The notes: generated from the sequence alone by a model not told the origin. A stretch of 64,000 nucleotides of DNA from Pontibacter sp. HSC-14F20 (GCF_019599265.1 NZ_JAHZTC010000001.1:124001-188000), one strand, 5' to 3'. Shown: positions 32,700-44,303, counted from the first letter of the stretch. Program-made: numbers and translations.

Positions 32700-34547
32700 T
32701 TATTTTTTCTTCACTTTCGGATTGTTGCGGCGCTCCTGCTCTTTTTCAGATGCAGCACGCATGGCTTCCTGCATACGCTCCGTGAAAGACGGACCGCCTG
32801 ATTTCTTCTTGTCCTTGCGCTTGTCTCTGTTATCCTCCAGTTTCTTTCTGATTTTGTCTTCGTCCACAAACTTGCGCATCAAAGCCATTTGACCGAACGT
32901 CACCATGTTCGACACGAAGTAGTAGAAAGAAAGACCTGCCGGGAATGAGTTCAGCACGAACATGAAAATGATCGGCATCAGGTACATGTAGTACTTCATC
33001 GGGCCCTGCATCGACACGTTCATTTGGTTGTTCGACCAGGTATAGAGGATCGTAGAAGCCGTCATCAGCAGCGTAAACATACTCACGTGGCTGCCATAGA
33101 AAGGTATGGTAAACGGAAGGTTCACGAATACATCATAAGTCGAAAGGTCATTGGCCCACAGGAAGGCTTCCTGGCGTAGCTCGATCGAGTTCGGGAAGAA
33201 GTTGAACATCGCAAACAGGATCGGGATCTGCAGCACCATCGGGATACAGCCACTCAGCGGGTTCACACCCATCTCGCCGTACAGCTTCATGGTCTCCATC
33301 TGCGTTTTCTGCATATCGCCGTCGTTGCGCTCCTTAATGGCGTCAATTTCCGGTTTCAGCACTTTCATCTTCGCCATCGACATGTGCGACTTGTAAGTAA
33401 GCGGCAGCAGGATGAGTTTGATGTAAAGCACCAACAGGATGATGATGATACCGTAGTTGCCGATGTAGTTCTCCAGGAAGTCGAAAGCAGGAATGATGAT
33501 CCACTTGTTCACATAGGAGAAGATACCCCAGCCCAGGTCGAGGTTCCTGTTGAACTCGTTGCCCATGTGCTTGAGAATCTTGTAGTCGTTCGGACCGAAG
33601 TAATAGGTAAACTCACCTTTCCCGCTCACCAGGTCAGCTGTTGGGATCAGAATCTGAGAGCTCAGGGCTTTTACAACCGAGGTATCGGCCGGATTGGTCA
33701 CTGACTCCAGTTTGGCACCGGCAAACGTGTTGGTGGCAATAATGCCAGCTGTAAAGAAGTTTTGCTTGTTGGCTACCCACTTCATTGGCTCGGCAATCGT
33801 CTCAGTCTCTGTGCCTTCCGAGATAGACAGGTGATCGAAGCTCTCGTCGGCGGTGTAGTAGTTGATGGTAGACTTGGCTCTGTTCTGAGGCATGTCTTTC
33901 TCCAGCTGCTTCAGCTGATCGTTCCAGATCATGGTCACGTTCTCGCCGCTGATCTGATTGTTCAGGCCTTTGAAGTCAAGCTTATACCCTACCTGAAAGC
34001 TATTGTCAAATAAAGTATAGATCTGGTCGATGGACTGACCATTTCCGAGTTCGGCACGGTAGGTAATGGTTTTGGCGGGCACATCGCCCACGTTTACCGT
34101 CTGCACCTCCGAAGGAGTGAAATACAGGTCGGAGAGGCGGATGTTCTTGCCATCGTTGGTGGTGAACTGCACATCGGTCTGGCTGCTTTCGCTGTCAAAC
34201 AGCACCAGGGTATTGCCTTTGTAGTCTTTGTAGTTTTTTAGGACCACTTCCTCTACCTGGCCGCCTTTGCTGTTGAAGCTAACGGTCATGTTCTGGTTTT
34301 CGAGGGTGGTGGTGCTGGCTTCGCCGGTAGCGGCTGCACTGAAAGTACCCATGGCAGCGGCACGACGCACCTGCGCCAGCGAATCGTCCTCGACTACAGG
34401 AGCGGGTCCCGTCTGCACCTGCTCTACCTTGGCTGTCTGTTCAAATGCCGGTGTGTTGGCTTCTTCGTTCGTTCCCGCGAAGAAGAAGGAGTAAGCCAGC
34501 AGGAGCACGGCAATCAATCCAAAGCCAATAGCTTGATTTCTATCCAT
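32700..34547 (-). CDS. yidC: Membrane protein insertase YidC
   Basis: A 615-residue Gram-negative-type YidC. It has an N-terminal anchor (MDRNQAIGFGLIAVLLLAYSFFF) and a large periplasmic domain (about 60-340, VSFNSKGGQVEEVVLKNY...). The conserved five-helix core has NYGIIIILLVLYIKLILLPLTYKSHMSMAKMKVLKPEI, the positively charged loop and MVLQIPILFAMFNFFPNSIELR. The Lys/Arg-rich tail suits ribosome contact. It inserts and folds inner-membrane proteins with or without SecYEG. It follows pyrG by 27 bases. Confidence 0.97.
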   Translation of the reverse strand: MDRNQAIGFGLIAVLLLAYSFFFAGTNEEANTPAFEQTAKVEQVQTGPAPVVEDDSLAQVRRAAAMGTFSAAATGEASTTTLENQNMTVSFNSKGGQVEEVVLKNYKDYKGNTLVLFDSESSQTDVQFTTNDGKNIRLSDLYFTPSEVQTVNVGDVPAKTITYRAELGNGQSIDQIYTLFDNSFQVGYKLDFKGLNNQISGENVTMIWNDQLKQLEKDMPQNRAKSTINYYTADESFDHLSISEGTETETIAEPMKWVANKQNFFTAGIIATNTFAGAKLESVTNPADTSVVKALSSQILIPTADLVSGKGEFTYYFGPNDYKILKHMGNEFNRNLDLGWGIFSYVNKWIIIPAFDFLENYIGNYGIIIILLVLYIKLILLPLTYKSHMSMAKMKVLKPEIDAIKERNDGDMQKTQMETMKLYGEMGVNPLSGCIPMVLQIPILFAMFNFFPNSIELRQEAFLWANDLSTYDVFVNLPFTIPFYGSHVSMFTLLMTASTILYTWSNNQMNVSMQGPMKYYMYLMPIIFMFVLNSFPAGLSFYYFVSNMVTFGQMALMRKFVDEDKIRKKLEDNRDKRKDKKKSGGPSFTERMQEAMRAASEKEQERRNNPKVKKK

Positions 34548-34574
34548 CTAATAAGAAATAATAATGTGTGTTGG

Positions 34575-36197
<1,623 letters not shown>

Positions 36198-36219
36198 TTA
36201 GGTTAAACTTTATGGGCTA

Positions 36220-36227
36220 CAAAGGTA
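36220..36227 (-). promoter_or_regulatory. -7 element of pyrG
   Basis: TACCTTTG on the minus strand matches TAnnTTTG and lies 26 bases before the pyrG ATG. The -33 region is weak. Confidence 0.5.
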
Positions 36228-36337
36228 CAAGATATATTTGATTTTCCGGTACGATGTCCCATTGATCTGTTTTTTGCATAGGATATCTTAGTTAATATTC
36301 AACAGAAAGGATAAATAAAAAGCCCCGGGCCAATCGG

Positions 36338-38104
36338 GAGGGCACTGAAAAAGTCCCTCATTTAGGAGCAACCCTTAGAAGCGATCAGGTAAAACCATGT
36401 TTTTACCTGATCGCTTCTCTTATTATCAGAAGTCGTGCTGGCCAACCGAACGATCACTTGTATAGCCAATCGGACTTTCAATTGTGTGTAGGGTCGGAAA
36501 GGGAGGGCGCCTGGGCGCTTTTGTGGGGAATTCCCGAGGCTTAAGCGCTTAGTTTGAGGATTCGCTTCAGATTTACTGTGAAGATGGCCAGCGCTCCCTG
36601 CAGCTGCATGCTGGTGATGCCATAGGAGATGGCCCTGCCATAGCCATGGACGTTTTTGAGCTCGCTGTTCTTAGCTTCTATTTTATAGCGCTCCCTGGTC
36701 TTCTCCTTGAAGTAGGCTGTCTGTTGAAAGGCCTGCTGCTCCACATGGATAGGCGACTTGATGGTCACGGCATAGGTTTTTGACTTGGCTCCTGGTTTGT
36801 AGCAACCCTCTTGTAAGGGGCAGCTCCTGCATTTTTGAACGTCAAAGTAGTAGATGGTTGCCTGGTTCTTGCCACGGTTCTTTTTCCCCTGACGTGCCTT
36901 TCGCATGGCCATATGCCCGGCAGGACACACAAACATAGCTGCGTCTTTGTTATACTCAAACCTGGCTTCCTCCTTTCGGCTGCCCTGGCTGATGACAGGG
37001 TTGAGTCTGGCCACCAGCTTTAGACTGCGGCCCTCCTTGTCCTGGAGCTTGAGGTTTTCCTTGCCTGAATAGGCCGCATCGCCGATTACTGTGTCCACCT
37101 GAAGGCCGTTGGCGCGGCTTATTTCCACAAGCTTTGGAAGTTGGGGGCCATCGCCTTTTTCGCCCGAGGTGACAAGGGCGGCGGCAATGATGCGCTCCTC
37201 TGTCATGGCCAGGTGCGTCTTGTAGCCAAAGAAGCTGCTGTCAGCCGATTTATGGCCCATTCTGGCATCCGTGTCTTTGGAGAGCGTATGGCTTTCGTGG
37301 GTATCCTCCACCGTTTCCCTGAGCAGGTTGAGCTTCTCTCTGACGGCGGGAATCACGCACAGCGCCTGGTCCGCTTCAACGAGCTTTTCAAGCCTGCGGC
37401 AGTAAGCCAGCTGCTCTTCCAACCCGCCCGAGTCATTCTGTTCGGGCATACGGCCTTTGATGTCTTCATCGATGCTGCAAAGGGCTTTGCGCAGCAGCCT
37501 TGAGCGTTCCCTGAGCACCTCCAGGGCGGATTGTGGATTTGACCTGGAGAGCGAGTGGGTGGCGTCCACGATAAGGGAGTGGGACTTGATGATGCCCTTT
37601 TCAAGGGCAATGGCGACCGTCTTGCTGATCAGAAGGTTCAGCAGGTCGGTGTCCTTTAAGCGGAGCTTACGGAACTTGGTCAGGGAGCTGGGGTTGATCA
37701 GAGCCTCCTCGGGTGAGAGGTCGAGAAAGTATTTGAAGGACATATCGTAGCGCGAGCGCTCCACCACATCCACATCGGAGACGGTGTAGATGGTCTTCAG
37801 CAACAGGTATTTGAACATGCGCACCGGGCTTTCTGCCCTGCGGCCATTGGTGGTGCAGTATTTACTGGCCAGCTCCTCGTAGATGAAAGTGAAGTCTACC
37901 AGGTCGTTGATTTTACGAAGCAGATTGTCCTGGGGGACAATCAGATCATAGAGCCCTGAATAGGGGCTTGGTTGAATTTGTTGCTGTTGCGCTACCATCT
38001 GAATGCTCTCTGATTCCACCAGGAGATACGAAAAAAGGAGCAGAAAACTTAATTTCTGCTCCTTTAATTCTCCAGTTTTCACGGAGACTTTTTCAGTGCC
38101 CTCT
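36338..38104 (-). mobile_element. IS1182-family insertion sequence (about 1.77 kb)
   Basis: Inverted repeats GAGGGCACTGAAAAAGTC lie at the left end and, reversed, at the right end. An 8-bp direct repeat CCAATCGG at 36330-36337 and 38105-38112 is the likely target duplication. One intact transposase gene fills it. The dispersed octamer is absent. It has entered the loop of a hairpin terminator. Confidence 0.9.
36541..37998 (-). CDS. IS1182-family transposase
   Basis: A protein of 485 residues from ATG 37998 (MVAQQQQIQPSPYSGLYDLIVPQDNLLRKI); a GTG at 38082 would add 28 residues, including a hydrophobic stretch with no family support. DUF772-type N-terminus (GRRAESPVRMFKYLLLKTIYTVSDVDVVERSRYDMSFKYFL) is followed by a DDE domain: first Asp in SLIVDATHS, DARMGHKSADSSFFGYKTHLAM, second Asp in VIGDAAYSGKENL, a Cys-rich part (FVCPAGHMA, KCRSCPLQEGCYKPG) and Glu in KEKTRERYKIEAKNSELKNVHGY. 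Appears intact. Confidence 0.92.
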   Translation of the reverse strand: MVAQQQQIQPSPYSGLYDLIVPQDNLLRKINDLVDFTFIYEELASKYCTTNGRRAESPVRMFKYLLLKTIYTVSDVDVVERSRYDMSFKYFLDLSPEEALINPSSLTKFRKLRLKDTDLLNLLISKTVAIALEKGIIKSHSLIVDATHSLSRSNPQSALEVLRERSRLLRKALCSIDEDIKGRMPEQNDSGGLEEQLAYCRRLEKLVEADQALCVIPAVREKLNLLRETVEDTHESHTLSKDTDARMGHKSADSSFFGYKTHLAMTEERIIAAALVTSGEKGDGPQLPKLVEISRANGLQVDTVIGDAAYSGKENLKLQDKEGRSLKLVARLNPVISQGSRKEEARFEYNKDAAMFVCPAGHMAMRKARQGKKNRGKNQATIYYFDVQKCRSCPLQEGCYKPGAKSKTYAVTIKSPIHVEQQAFQQTAYFKEKTRERYKIEAKNSELKNVHGYGRAISYGITSMQLQGALAIFTVNLKRILKLSA

Positions 38105-38144
38105 CCAATCGGCAGGGGCTTTTTCTATCATCAAAGCAGGAAAA

Positions 38145-40652
38145 TTAGCTTTTCGGATTCAGGATGTTGTCGATGCGTGCCAGTGCGTCCTGCAAATGGT
38201 ACTTCGTCATACTATCCTTCGTCTTTGGCAAAGTGGCCCTGATCTGGTTACGCAGAGTGGTCAGTTCGCCGCGCACCATCGGACGGATATCTGATTGGGA
38301 AACCTTCACCGAGGTGACGCCTGCAAAAGCACGCGCGCTGCCCGAAACAGAAGGCTGTTCTTCTTTCATCAGGTATTCCATGCGGTCGAGGTAACCACGC
38401 TGCAGGTTACGGCGGTACATGTCTACGTTCTTGCCGCTTCCGATCTCAGACCATACGCCATTGCGCAGGTCCGCCATCATCTCTGGCAGGGTATAGGTTT
38501 TGCTGCCCAGTGCTGCCTGCGATTCCAGCAGACGCTGCATACGGCCCGGCTCCAGTACGTTGTTCAGGATATTCACCTGCGCCGTACGAACTCGCTCCAC
38601 TGCACCAGCCGACTCGATCTTGCGCAGAATGTTCTGGTCCAGCATCCAGGTTGGTGTGGCGAGGCCCTGCTCGTTGAGGAACTTCATGGCGCGCTGCTGC
38701 TTCTCTTTCGGTACGGCTGCATACACGTCGCCTTTCTGGTCGTAGGTTTTGTAGTTTTCGTACACTCCGCCAATGTTAGCGGTTACATGGCCCATGTAGC
38801 GGTTCCACTGGCCCAGCACCTGGCCGTACATCTCCTGCAGGTCGGCGTAGTTCTTGTTTTCCTCTTTCGTCCACTCCATCAGGTTTGGCATAATGCGCTT
38901 CAGATTCAGGATGCCGTAGTGGCTGGCCAGCATGGCGTCATCACCCAGGTCTTCAGTCTGCGAAGAAGGGTCCACGGTGTTGCCTTGCTGACGCCCGAAG
39001 CGGTACATCGGGTCGTCACCTTTGTCAAGAATCCATTGCGACAGCTTGGCCACATTGTCGTATCCGTTCATCTCCGGGAAGTAGGTGTAACCCCACTTCA
39101 CAGAATACTTGTCGTACACGCCTATACCTGGCATCAGGGCAACACCTTTGTCTTCCGGTTGGGCCACATAGTTGAAACGGGCATAGTCCATGATGGAAGG
39201 GGCGGTACCCATTTCTTTGGTAAACTTGGCATCACGCAGTTTTTCTACCGGGAAGGCAGCGCTGGAGCCCATGTTATGGGGCAGACCCAAGGTATGGCCT
39301 ACTTCGTGCGCTGACACAAAACGGATCAGTTCACCCATCACTTCATCTTTAAACTTAATGCTACGGGCATCCGGGTTCACAGCAGCTGTCTGCACAAAGT
39401 ACCAGTTACGGAGCAGGTTCATCACGTTGTGGTACCAGCCGATGTGGCTCTCCAGAATCTCACCGGAGCGCGGGTCGTGCACGTTTGGTCCGTAAGCGTT
39501 CTGTGTTTCAGAAGAGAAGTAACGGATTACTGAATAACGCGCATCTTCAGTGCTGAACTCCGGATCTTCTTCCGGGGTAGGCGCGTCTTTGGCGATAATC
39601 GCATTTTTGAAACCGGCAGCTTCAAACGCTTTGTTCCAGTCCTCTACACCTTGCTTCAGGTAGGGGCGCCACTTCATTGGTGTGGCCGGGTCGATGTAGT
39701 AAACAATTGGCTTGATCGGCTCTACCAGTTCGCCACGGGCATAAGCGTCTTTGTCTTTTGGCTCCAGTCTCCAGCGCACGATGTAGCGGCGCTTGGCAGC
39801 ACGCTGTTCATCGGTGCCATAGTCCGTCTGCGACAGTGTAAAGTAACCTACGCGCTCGTCGAAACGACGGGCTGGCATTGGCACTTTCGGCAGCAGGAGC
39901 ATGGAGTGGTTCAGCTCTACGGTAATGGTGCCGGCATTGGAGTTTGCTGGCGGATCAGTCGCTTCGTAGGTCATTAACGAGCGCGCCTCGATGTTGAGCG
40001 GGAAGCTCTTGATGCCCTCTACAAAAGAACGTTTATCATCCAGTCGCTTTACTTTATAAGAATCACGCTGGCGCTTGTTCAAACCAAGGGCCTGCACGTC
40101 TTTCGAGAAGAAATCGGTTACCTCTACCACAGAAGCACCATTATTGAAGGCTTTTACATCGAAGGCCTGGATAACAGGAGCGAGGTTGGAGTTCTGTACC
40201 GAGTGGAAGATCTCGAGCGTGTCGCTGGCTACGTTCTGGTAAGAGATCAGGCGCAGCAAAATGCGATTGCCTTTTTTCTCCCAGCGCAGCATCTGGCGGT
40301 TGAGCTCCTCACCACCGTAGCCGAGGTTGGTAGCGGTTTTCGCGATACGGCTTACCATCAGCATGTCGCGGTTCAGGAGCGTATCCGGAATTTCATAGAA
40401 GTACTTCTCATCGATGCGGTGCACCTTGAAAAGACCCTCGTCAGTTACGGCGTTGGGGGTGATGACACTGGCATAAGGTTTTACGCCGTTGTCGTCTTTC
40501 TTAACTGCCGGGGCAGCCTGTGTTGTGGTGGCTTCCTGCTTGGCTTTTTTCTTCTTCTTCTTTTCCTTGCTTTGGGCGAAGGCTGGAGGTGCTACAAGTG
40601 CACCTGCCAGAAGCAGCGTAGCCAGCCGGGCATAGCGTACATTTTTGCTCAT
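38145..40652 (-). CDS. Secreted zinc-dependent metalloprotease (DUF5117/DUF5118 type)
   Basis: An 835-residue protein with a signal peptide (MSKNVRYARLATLLLAGALVAPPAFA) and a Lys-rich linker. A propeptide-like DUF5118/DUF5117 region follows. The catalytic metzincin site is RFVSAHEVGHTLGLPHNMGSSAAFP, with a downstream Met-turn-like TAPSIMDYARFNYVAQPED. A helical C-terminal region follows. Such enzymes are exported in Bacteroidota; the physiological substrate is unknown. A diverged paralogue lies at 51806-54241. Confidence 0.92.
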   Translation of the reverse strand: MSKNVRYARLATLLLAGALVAPPAFAQSKEKKKKKKAKQEATTTQAAPAVKKDDNGVKPYASVITPNAVTDEGLFKVHRIDEKYFYEIPDTLLNRDMLMVSRIAKTATNLGYGGEELNRQMLRWEKKGNRILLRLISYQNVASDTLEIFHSVQNSNLAPVIQAFDVKAFNNGASVVEVTDFFSKDVQALGLNKRQRDSYKVKRLDDKRSFVEGIKSFPLNIEARSLMTYEATDPPANSNAGTITVELNHSMLLLPKVPMPARRFDERVGYFTLSQTDYGTDEQRAAKRRYIVRWRLEPKDKDAYARGELVEPIKPIVYYIDPATPMKWRPYLKQGVEDWNKAFEAAGFKNAIIAKDAPTPEEDPEFSTEDARYSVIRYFSSETQNAYGPNVHDPRSGEILESHIGWYHNVMNLLRNWYFVQTAAVNPDARSIKFKDEVMGELIRFVSAHEVGHTLGLPHNMGSSAAFPVEKLRDAKFTKEMGTAPSIMDYARFNYVAQPEDKGVALMPGIGVYDKYSVKWGYTYFPEMNGYDNVAKLSQWILDKGDDPMYRFGRQQGNTVDPSSQTEDLGDDAMLASHYGILNLKRIMPNLMEWTKEENKNYADLQEMYGQVLGQWNRYMGHVTANIGGVYENYKTYDQKGDVYAAVPKEKQQRAMKFLNEQGLATPTWMLDQNILRKIESAGAVERVRTAQVNILNNVLEPGRMQRLLESQAALGSKTYTLPEMMADLRNGVWSEIGSGKNVDMYRRNLQRGYLDRMEYLMKEEQPSVSGSARAFAGVTSVKVSQSDIRPMVRGELTTLRNQIRATLPKTKDSMTKYHLQDALARIDNILNPKS

Positions 40653-40966
40653 AATGGGGTGAAAGATTAGGTTAGTTTTGGATTAGTATTTCACAATATA
40701 CCTGTTTCTGGTATCTGATAAAAGACTAAGCCGGAGAAGAATGGTTTAATCATATGGGCAAGCATCCTCTATTTTAATGGTTTAAAAAAGTTCAATGTTA
40801 TTATTGATGAACATATCATTAAAAAATGAGTAAGAAAATAAGACAGGTTGTACCTGAGTTATACCTTGTCTGACCCCTTTCTATTAAGCGTTTCGCTGCT
40901 TAACTAGTGACGTGCATCGTCCTGACTCCTGGCACATATTTTTTTCAATGACTACTCAACAACAGC
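40653..40966. other. Divergent intergenic region
   Basis: Upstream region of the metalloprotease (minus) and TPR protein (plus). It has one exact TATACCTG (40697) and a near copy (TTATACCTTG at 40859). I see no clear promoter pair, repeat or RNA. Confidence 0.45.
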
Positions 40967-42583
40967 ATGCGAACATCACTTGTTATAGCTATTGCAGGGT
41001 GCATTGCCTTTGCTATACCTGGGTATAAAGCGACCGCACAGGGGCATGCCACCAAACACGGCACCGTGAACCTGAAAACCTCCTGCCATGAGCAGGCACA
41101 GCAGCTTTTCGACAATGGCCTGGCGCTCATGCACCACATGATGTATGAGCAGGCCGAGCAGCAGTTTACAGCAGCTGCCCAAACCGCCCCGGATTGTGGT
41201 ATGGCGCAATGGGGCATCGCGATGAGTTACATTCACCCGCTGTGGGGCGAACGCCCTACTGATGAAAACCTGGCCAAGGGGAAGGCAGCCGTGGAGCAGG
41301 CACAGCAGCAACAGCACCTGACAGAGAAGGAGAAAGCGTACATCAGGGCAGTATCCCTTTTTTATGATAACTGGGAGAAAACGAGTTATGCAGATCAACT
41401 GAAAGCTTTTGAACGTGGGTATAAGGAAGTGCATGAAGCATACCCGGATGAGGTAGAGGCGGCCGCTTTTTATGCCTTAGGTCAGCTGGGCACAGCCCCA
41501 AAAACAGATAAGACTTTTGTTAAACAGAAAGAAGCCGGAGCGCTGCTGGAACAACTACACACCAAAAACCCGGATCATCCGGGATTATTCCATTACATCA
41601 TTCATGCCTACGACAACCCCTTGCTGGCTAACAAGGCCGTTAAAGTGTCGCGGGAGTATGAGCGCATAGCCCCGGATGTGCCGCATGCTCTGCATATGCC
41701 CAGTCATATCTTTATTCGGCTGGGGCAGTGGACGGACGCCGTAGACTGGAACATACGCTCAGCTGATGCCGCACTGCGGCAGTCAACCAAAGAAGCGGTC
41801 TCCATGCATTACGCGCATGCCCTCGATTACATGGCTTACGGCTATCTGCAGCAGGGACGTGATAAGAAAGCGCAGGAGGTAGTTGTCAAAATGCAGGCCG
41901 TGCCAGGCTATACACCCACCTTCGCGACGGCCTATGCCCTTGCCGCTATACCTGCACGCCAGGCATTGGAGCGGGGCAAATGGGCCGAAGCAGCTGCCTT
42001 GCCTGCCCGCTCTCCCTCAAATTTTACCTGGTATAATTACCCGGGCGCCGAAGCCATCACGTATTTTGCCAAAGGTATAGGCGGAGCCCGTTCCGGTAAC
42101 GTGGCTGTGGCAGAAGAGGCGATTGCAGCACTGGAGAAACTGCGGACGCAACTGAGCAGCTCCGGCGACACCTATTGGGCAGCACAGGCAGAAGCCCAGC
42201 AACTGGCGGTGCAGGCGTGGCTGACGTATCAGAAAGGGGACAAGAACAAGGCTTTGACTATGATGCGGGAAGCAGCTGACAAGGAAGATGCACTGGACAA
42301 ACATCCGGTAACACCGGGAGCCGTTTTGCCGGCAAGAGAACTGTTGGGCGATATGATGTTGCTGAGTAAAAAGCCAGCGGAAGCCCTGCAGGCCTATGAG
42401 GCGAGTCTGAAGGTGTCGCCCAAGCGATATAACAGCTTGTATGGCGCAGCCCTCTCTGCCGAAAAAGTCAAAGACAAGCAGAAGGCGAGAAGTTATTATC
42501 TGGACTTACTGGAAATTTCTCCGGAAGCCGATGGAAACCGGGAAAGCTGGGTACAGGCTAAAAAGTACGCCAGTAAGAAATAA
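40967..42583 (+). CDS. TPR-repeat protein, exported
   Basis: A 538-residue protein with a signal peptide (MRTSLVIAIAGCIAFAIPGYKATA). Repeated helical pairs typical of tetratricopeptide repeats follow: QAQQLFDNGLALMHHMMYEQAEQQFTAAAQTAPDCGMAQWGIAMSYIHP near the N-terminus and AEALQAYEASLKVSPKRYNSLYGAALSAEKVKDKQKARSYYLDLLEIS at the C-terminus. The central HPGLFHYIIHAYDNP block is conserved in a bacterial family of unknown role. It may scaffold periplasmic complexes, which is inference. Confidence 0.85.
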   Translation: MRTSLVIAIAGCIAFAIPGYKATAQGHATKHGTVNLKTSCHEQAQQLFDNGLALMHHMMYEQAEQQFTAAAQTAPDCGMAQWGIAMSYIHPLWGERPTDENLAKGKAAVEQAQQQQHLTEKEKAYIRAVSLFYDNWEKTSYADQLKAFERGYKEVHEAYPDEVEAAAFYALGQLGTAPKTDKTFVKQKEAGALLEQLHTKNPDHPGLFHYIIHAYDNPLLANKAVKVSREYERIAPDVPHALHMPSHIFIRLGQWTDAVDWNIRSADAALRQSTKEAVSMHYAHALDYMAYGYLQQGRDKKAQEVVVKMQAVPGYTPTFATAYALAAIPARQALERGKWAEAAALPARSPSNFTWYNYPGAEAITYFAKGIGGARSGNVAVAEEAIAALEKLRTQLSSSGDTYWAAQAEAQQLAVQAWLTYQKGDKNKALTMMREAADKEDALDKHPVTPGAVLPARELLGDMMLLSKKPAEALQAYEASLKVSPKRYNSLYGAALSAEKVKDKQKARSYYLDLLEISPEADGNRESWVQAKKYASKK

Positions 42584-42588
42584 GTCCT

Positions 42589-43668
42589 CTAAAACTCGAG
42601 GGTGAGCTGGTAGCCTTCCATTTTGTCGTGCTGGTAGAGGAGGGAGGAGGCTGTTATACCTAACAAACGCACAGGGTATGCCGGCAACTGGGGCGTGCGT
42701 AACAGATCGCGGGCAATGGTAAAAATGGCATCGGCTGATTTGATCTCGCCCAGAAAAGTCTTGCTGCGGGTAGTCTGATTGAAATCGAAGTACTTGATCT
42801 TAACTGTGATGGTTTTGGCCGTGGTTTGTAGCCGCTCCATGTCATGCGCCACTTCTTTCGCCAGTCTTTCCAGCTCCGGTAGCATCACTTCCTCCTCTGT
42901 CAGGTCTACCTCAAAGGTGCGCTCCGAGCCGATGGATTTGCGGATGCGGTGCGGCTGCACCTCTCGGTCGTCCTGCGCGCGGGCGATGCGGTAGTAGTAG
43001 CGCCCCGTTTTACCGAAGTGCCGCATCAGTTCCTCCTCCGATTTCTCCCGCAGATCAGCTCCGATGAGGATGCCCATGCTCTGCAATTTGGCTGCTGTTA
43101 CTTTCCCGATGCCATAGAATTTCTCGATAGCCAGTGCGGCCACTACATCCTCAGCTTTGTCCGGTGTGATCAGGGTGAAGCCGTTGGGCTTGTTCATGTC
43201 CGAGGCGATCTTGGCCAGAAACTTATTGTAAGAAACCCCAGCTGAGGCGGTCAGGCCGGTTTCTTGCTGAATTTTGGCCCGGATCTCGTTGGCGATAATG
43301 GTGGCGGAAGGCATGCCGACCTTGTTTTCGGTTACGTCGAGGTAGGCTTCGTCCAGAGAAAGCGGCTCCACCAGATCGGTATAAGAGTAAAAAATCTCAC
43401 GAATCTGGCGGGACACGGCGCTATATACCTCAAAGCGGGGCTTTACAAAGATCAACTGCGGACAACGCTGCGCCGCGATCTTAGAGGCGAGGGCAGAGTG
43501 CACGCCATACCTGCGGGCCTCGTAACTGGCGGCAGCCACCACACCCCGAGCCCGCGAACCGCCCACTGCCACAGGTTTTCCGCGCAGCTCCGGATTGTCG
43601 CGCTGCTCCACGGAGGCAAAGAAAGCGTCCATGTCGATGTGAATGATCTTGCGGATAGGCGTATGCAT
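42589..43668 (-). CDS. dinB: DNA polymerase IV
   Basis: A 359-residue Y-family translesion polymerase. Catalytic motifs are RKIIHIDMDAFFASVEQRDNPELRGKPVAVGG at the start and VEPLSLDEAYLDVTENK (metal-binding Asp-Glu). The helix-hairpin-helix FYGIGKVTAAKLQSMGI follows, then a little-finger domain (RKSIGSERTFEVDLTEEE). The last residues (HDKMEGYQLTLEF) resemble the sliding-clamp binding tail. It is convergent with the TPR gene, five bases apart. Confidence 0.97.
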   Translation of the reverse strand: MHTPIRKIIHIDMDAFFASVEQRDNPELRGKPVAVGGSRARGVVAAASYEARRYGVHSALASKIAAQRCPQLIFVKPRFEVYSAVSRQIREIFYSYTDLVEPLSLDEAYLDVTENKVGMPSATIIANEIRAKIQQETGLTASAGVSYNKFLAKIASDMNKPNGFTLITPDKAEDVVAALAIEKFYGIGKVTAAKLQSMGILIGADLREKSEEELMRHFGKTGRYYYRIARAQDDREVQPHRIRKSIGSERTFEVDLTEEEVMLPELERLAKEVAHDMERLQTTAKTITVKIKYFDFNQTTRSKTFLGEIKSADAIFTIARDLLRTPQLPAYPVRLLGITASSLLYQHDKMEGYQLTLEF

Positions 43669-43858
43669 AAGGATAGTTACAAAGATAATAGTTTAGGAGT
43701 TGAAGAGTTTGAAAGTTTAGGAGTTTATTGTGATTCAAGAATGATATGTCCTATACCTGTGCAGATATTTCCCCGGGTTTTATGCCTGCTTCACTACACG
43801 ATGGCTCCAATTCTAAAGTTAAACACGTACTAGGTATACAGATGCAAAAAGACAAAAT

Positions 43859-44208
43859 ATGAAGACACACACGCTGCTGGATTTTATCGGCAACACGCCT
43901 TTGGTGGAATTGCGACTATGGGCGTGTCGCGCTACCTGAAAGAGCAAAGCCCAGCGGTGCAGATCATTGGTCCCCAGCCCACGGAAGGTTCCCAGTTTCC
44001 TGGCATTCGGCGCTGGCCGGAAGCATATCTGCCCAAAATTTTCGAACGGGAGCGGGTTGGCCGCATACTGGACGTCTCGCAGCAGGAGGCTACCGCCATA
44101 ATCCGTCGACTGGACCGAGAAGAAGGGGGACGGTATGGAGCAGCGGCCATCCGACTGGTCTCTGAGCTCGATAAAGGCGTGGTGGTTTGCATCATCTGTG
44201 ACCGGTGA
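43859..44208 (+). pseudogene. cysM: Decayed cysteine synthase B
   Basis: The ATG at 43859 begins MKTHTLLDFIGNTPLVEL, the standard N-terminus of O-acetylserine sulfhydrylase. After 19 codons the sequence jumps, in another frame, to the C-terminal part TMGVSRYLKEQSPAVQIIGPQPTEGSQFPGIRRWPEAYLPKIF...VSQQEATAIIRRLDREEG. About 150 residues carrying the PLP lysine are missing. A second small deletion removes the usual GxSSGGA loop (EEGGRYGAAAIRLVSEL), and the frame stops at CDR instead of CDRGDRYLSTG. Non-functional remnant. Confidence 0.9.
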
Positions 44209-44303
44209 GACCGTTCCTAACCTCCGAACTGTTTGGTTAAAACATTGCCCTACTAAATCTGGTTAAAGAAATTGACTCAAGCATCATCTAAATAACAACA
44301 ACT

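Larger units (their letters stand above)
36321..38122 (-). terminator. Terminator split by IS1182-type insertion
   Basis: AAAAGCCCC at about 36318-36326 and GGGGCTTTTT at about 38116-38125 are the two arms of a hairpin terminator. Its loop, around CCAATCGG, now contains the insertion sequence. Joining the flanks and removing one CCAATCGG restores a normal terminator for the metalloprotease gene that ends at 38145. Confidence 0.8.
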
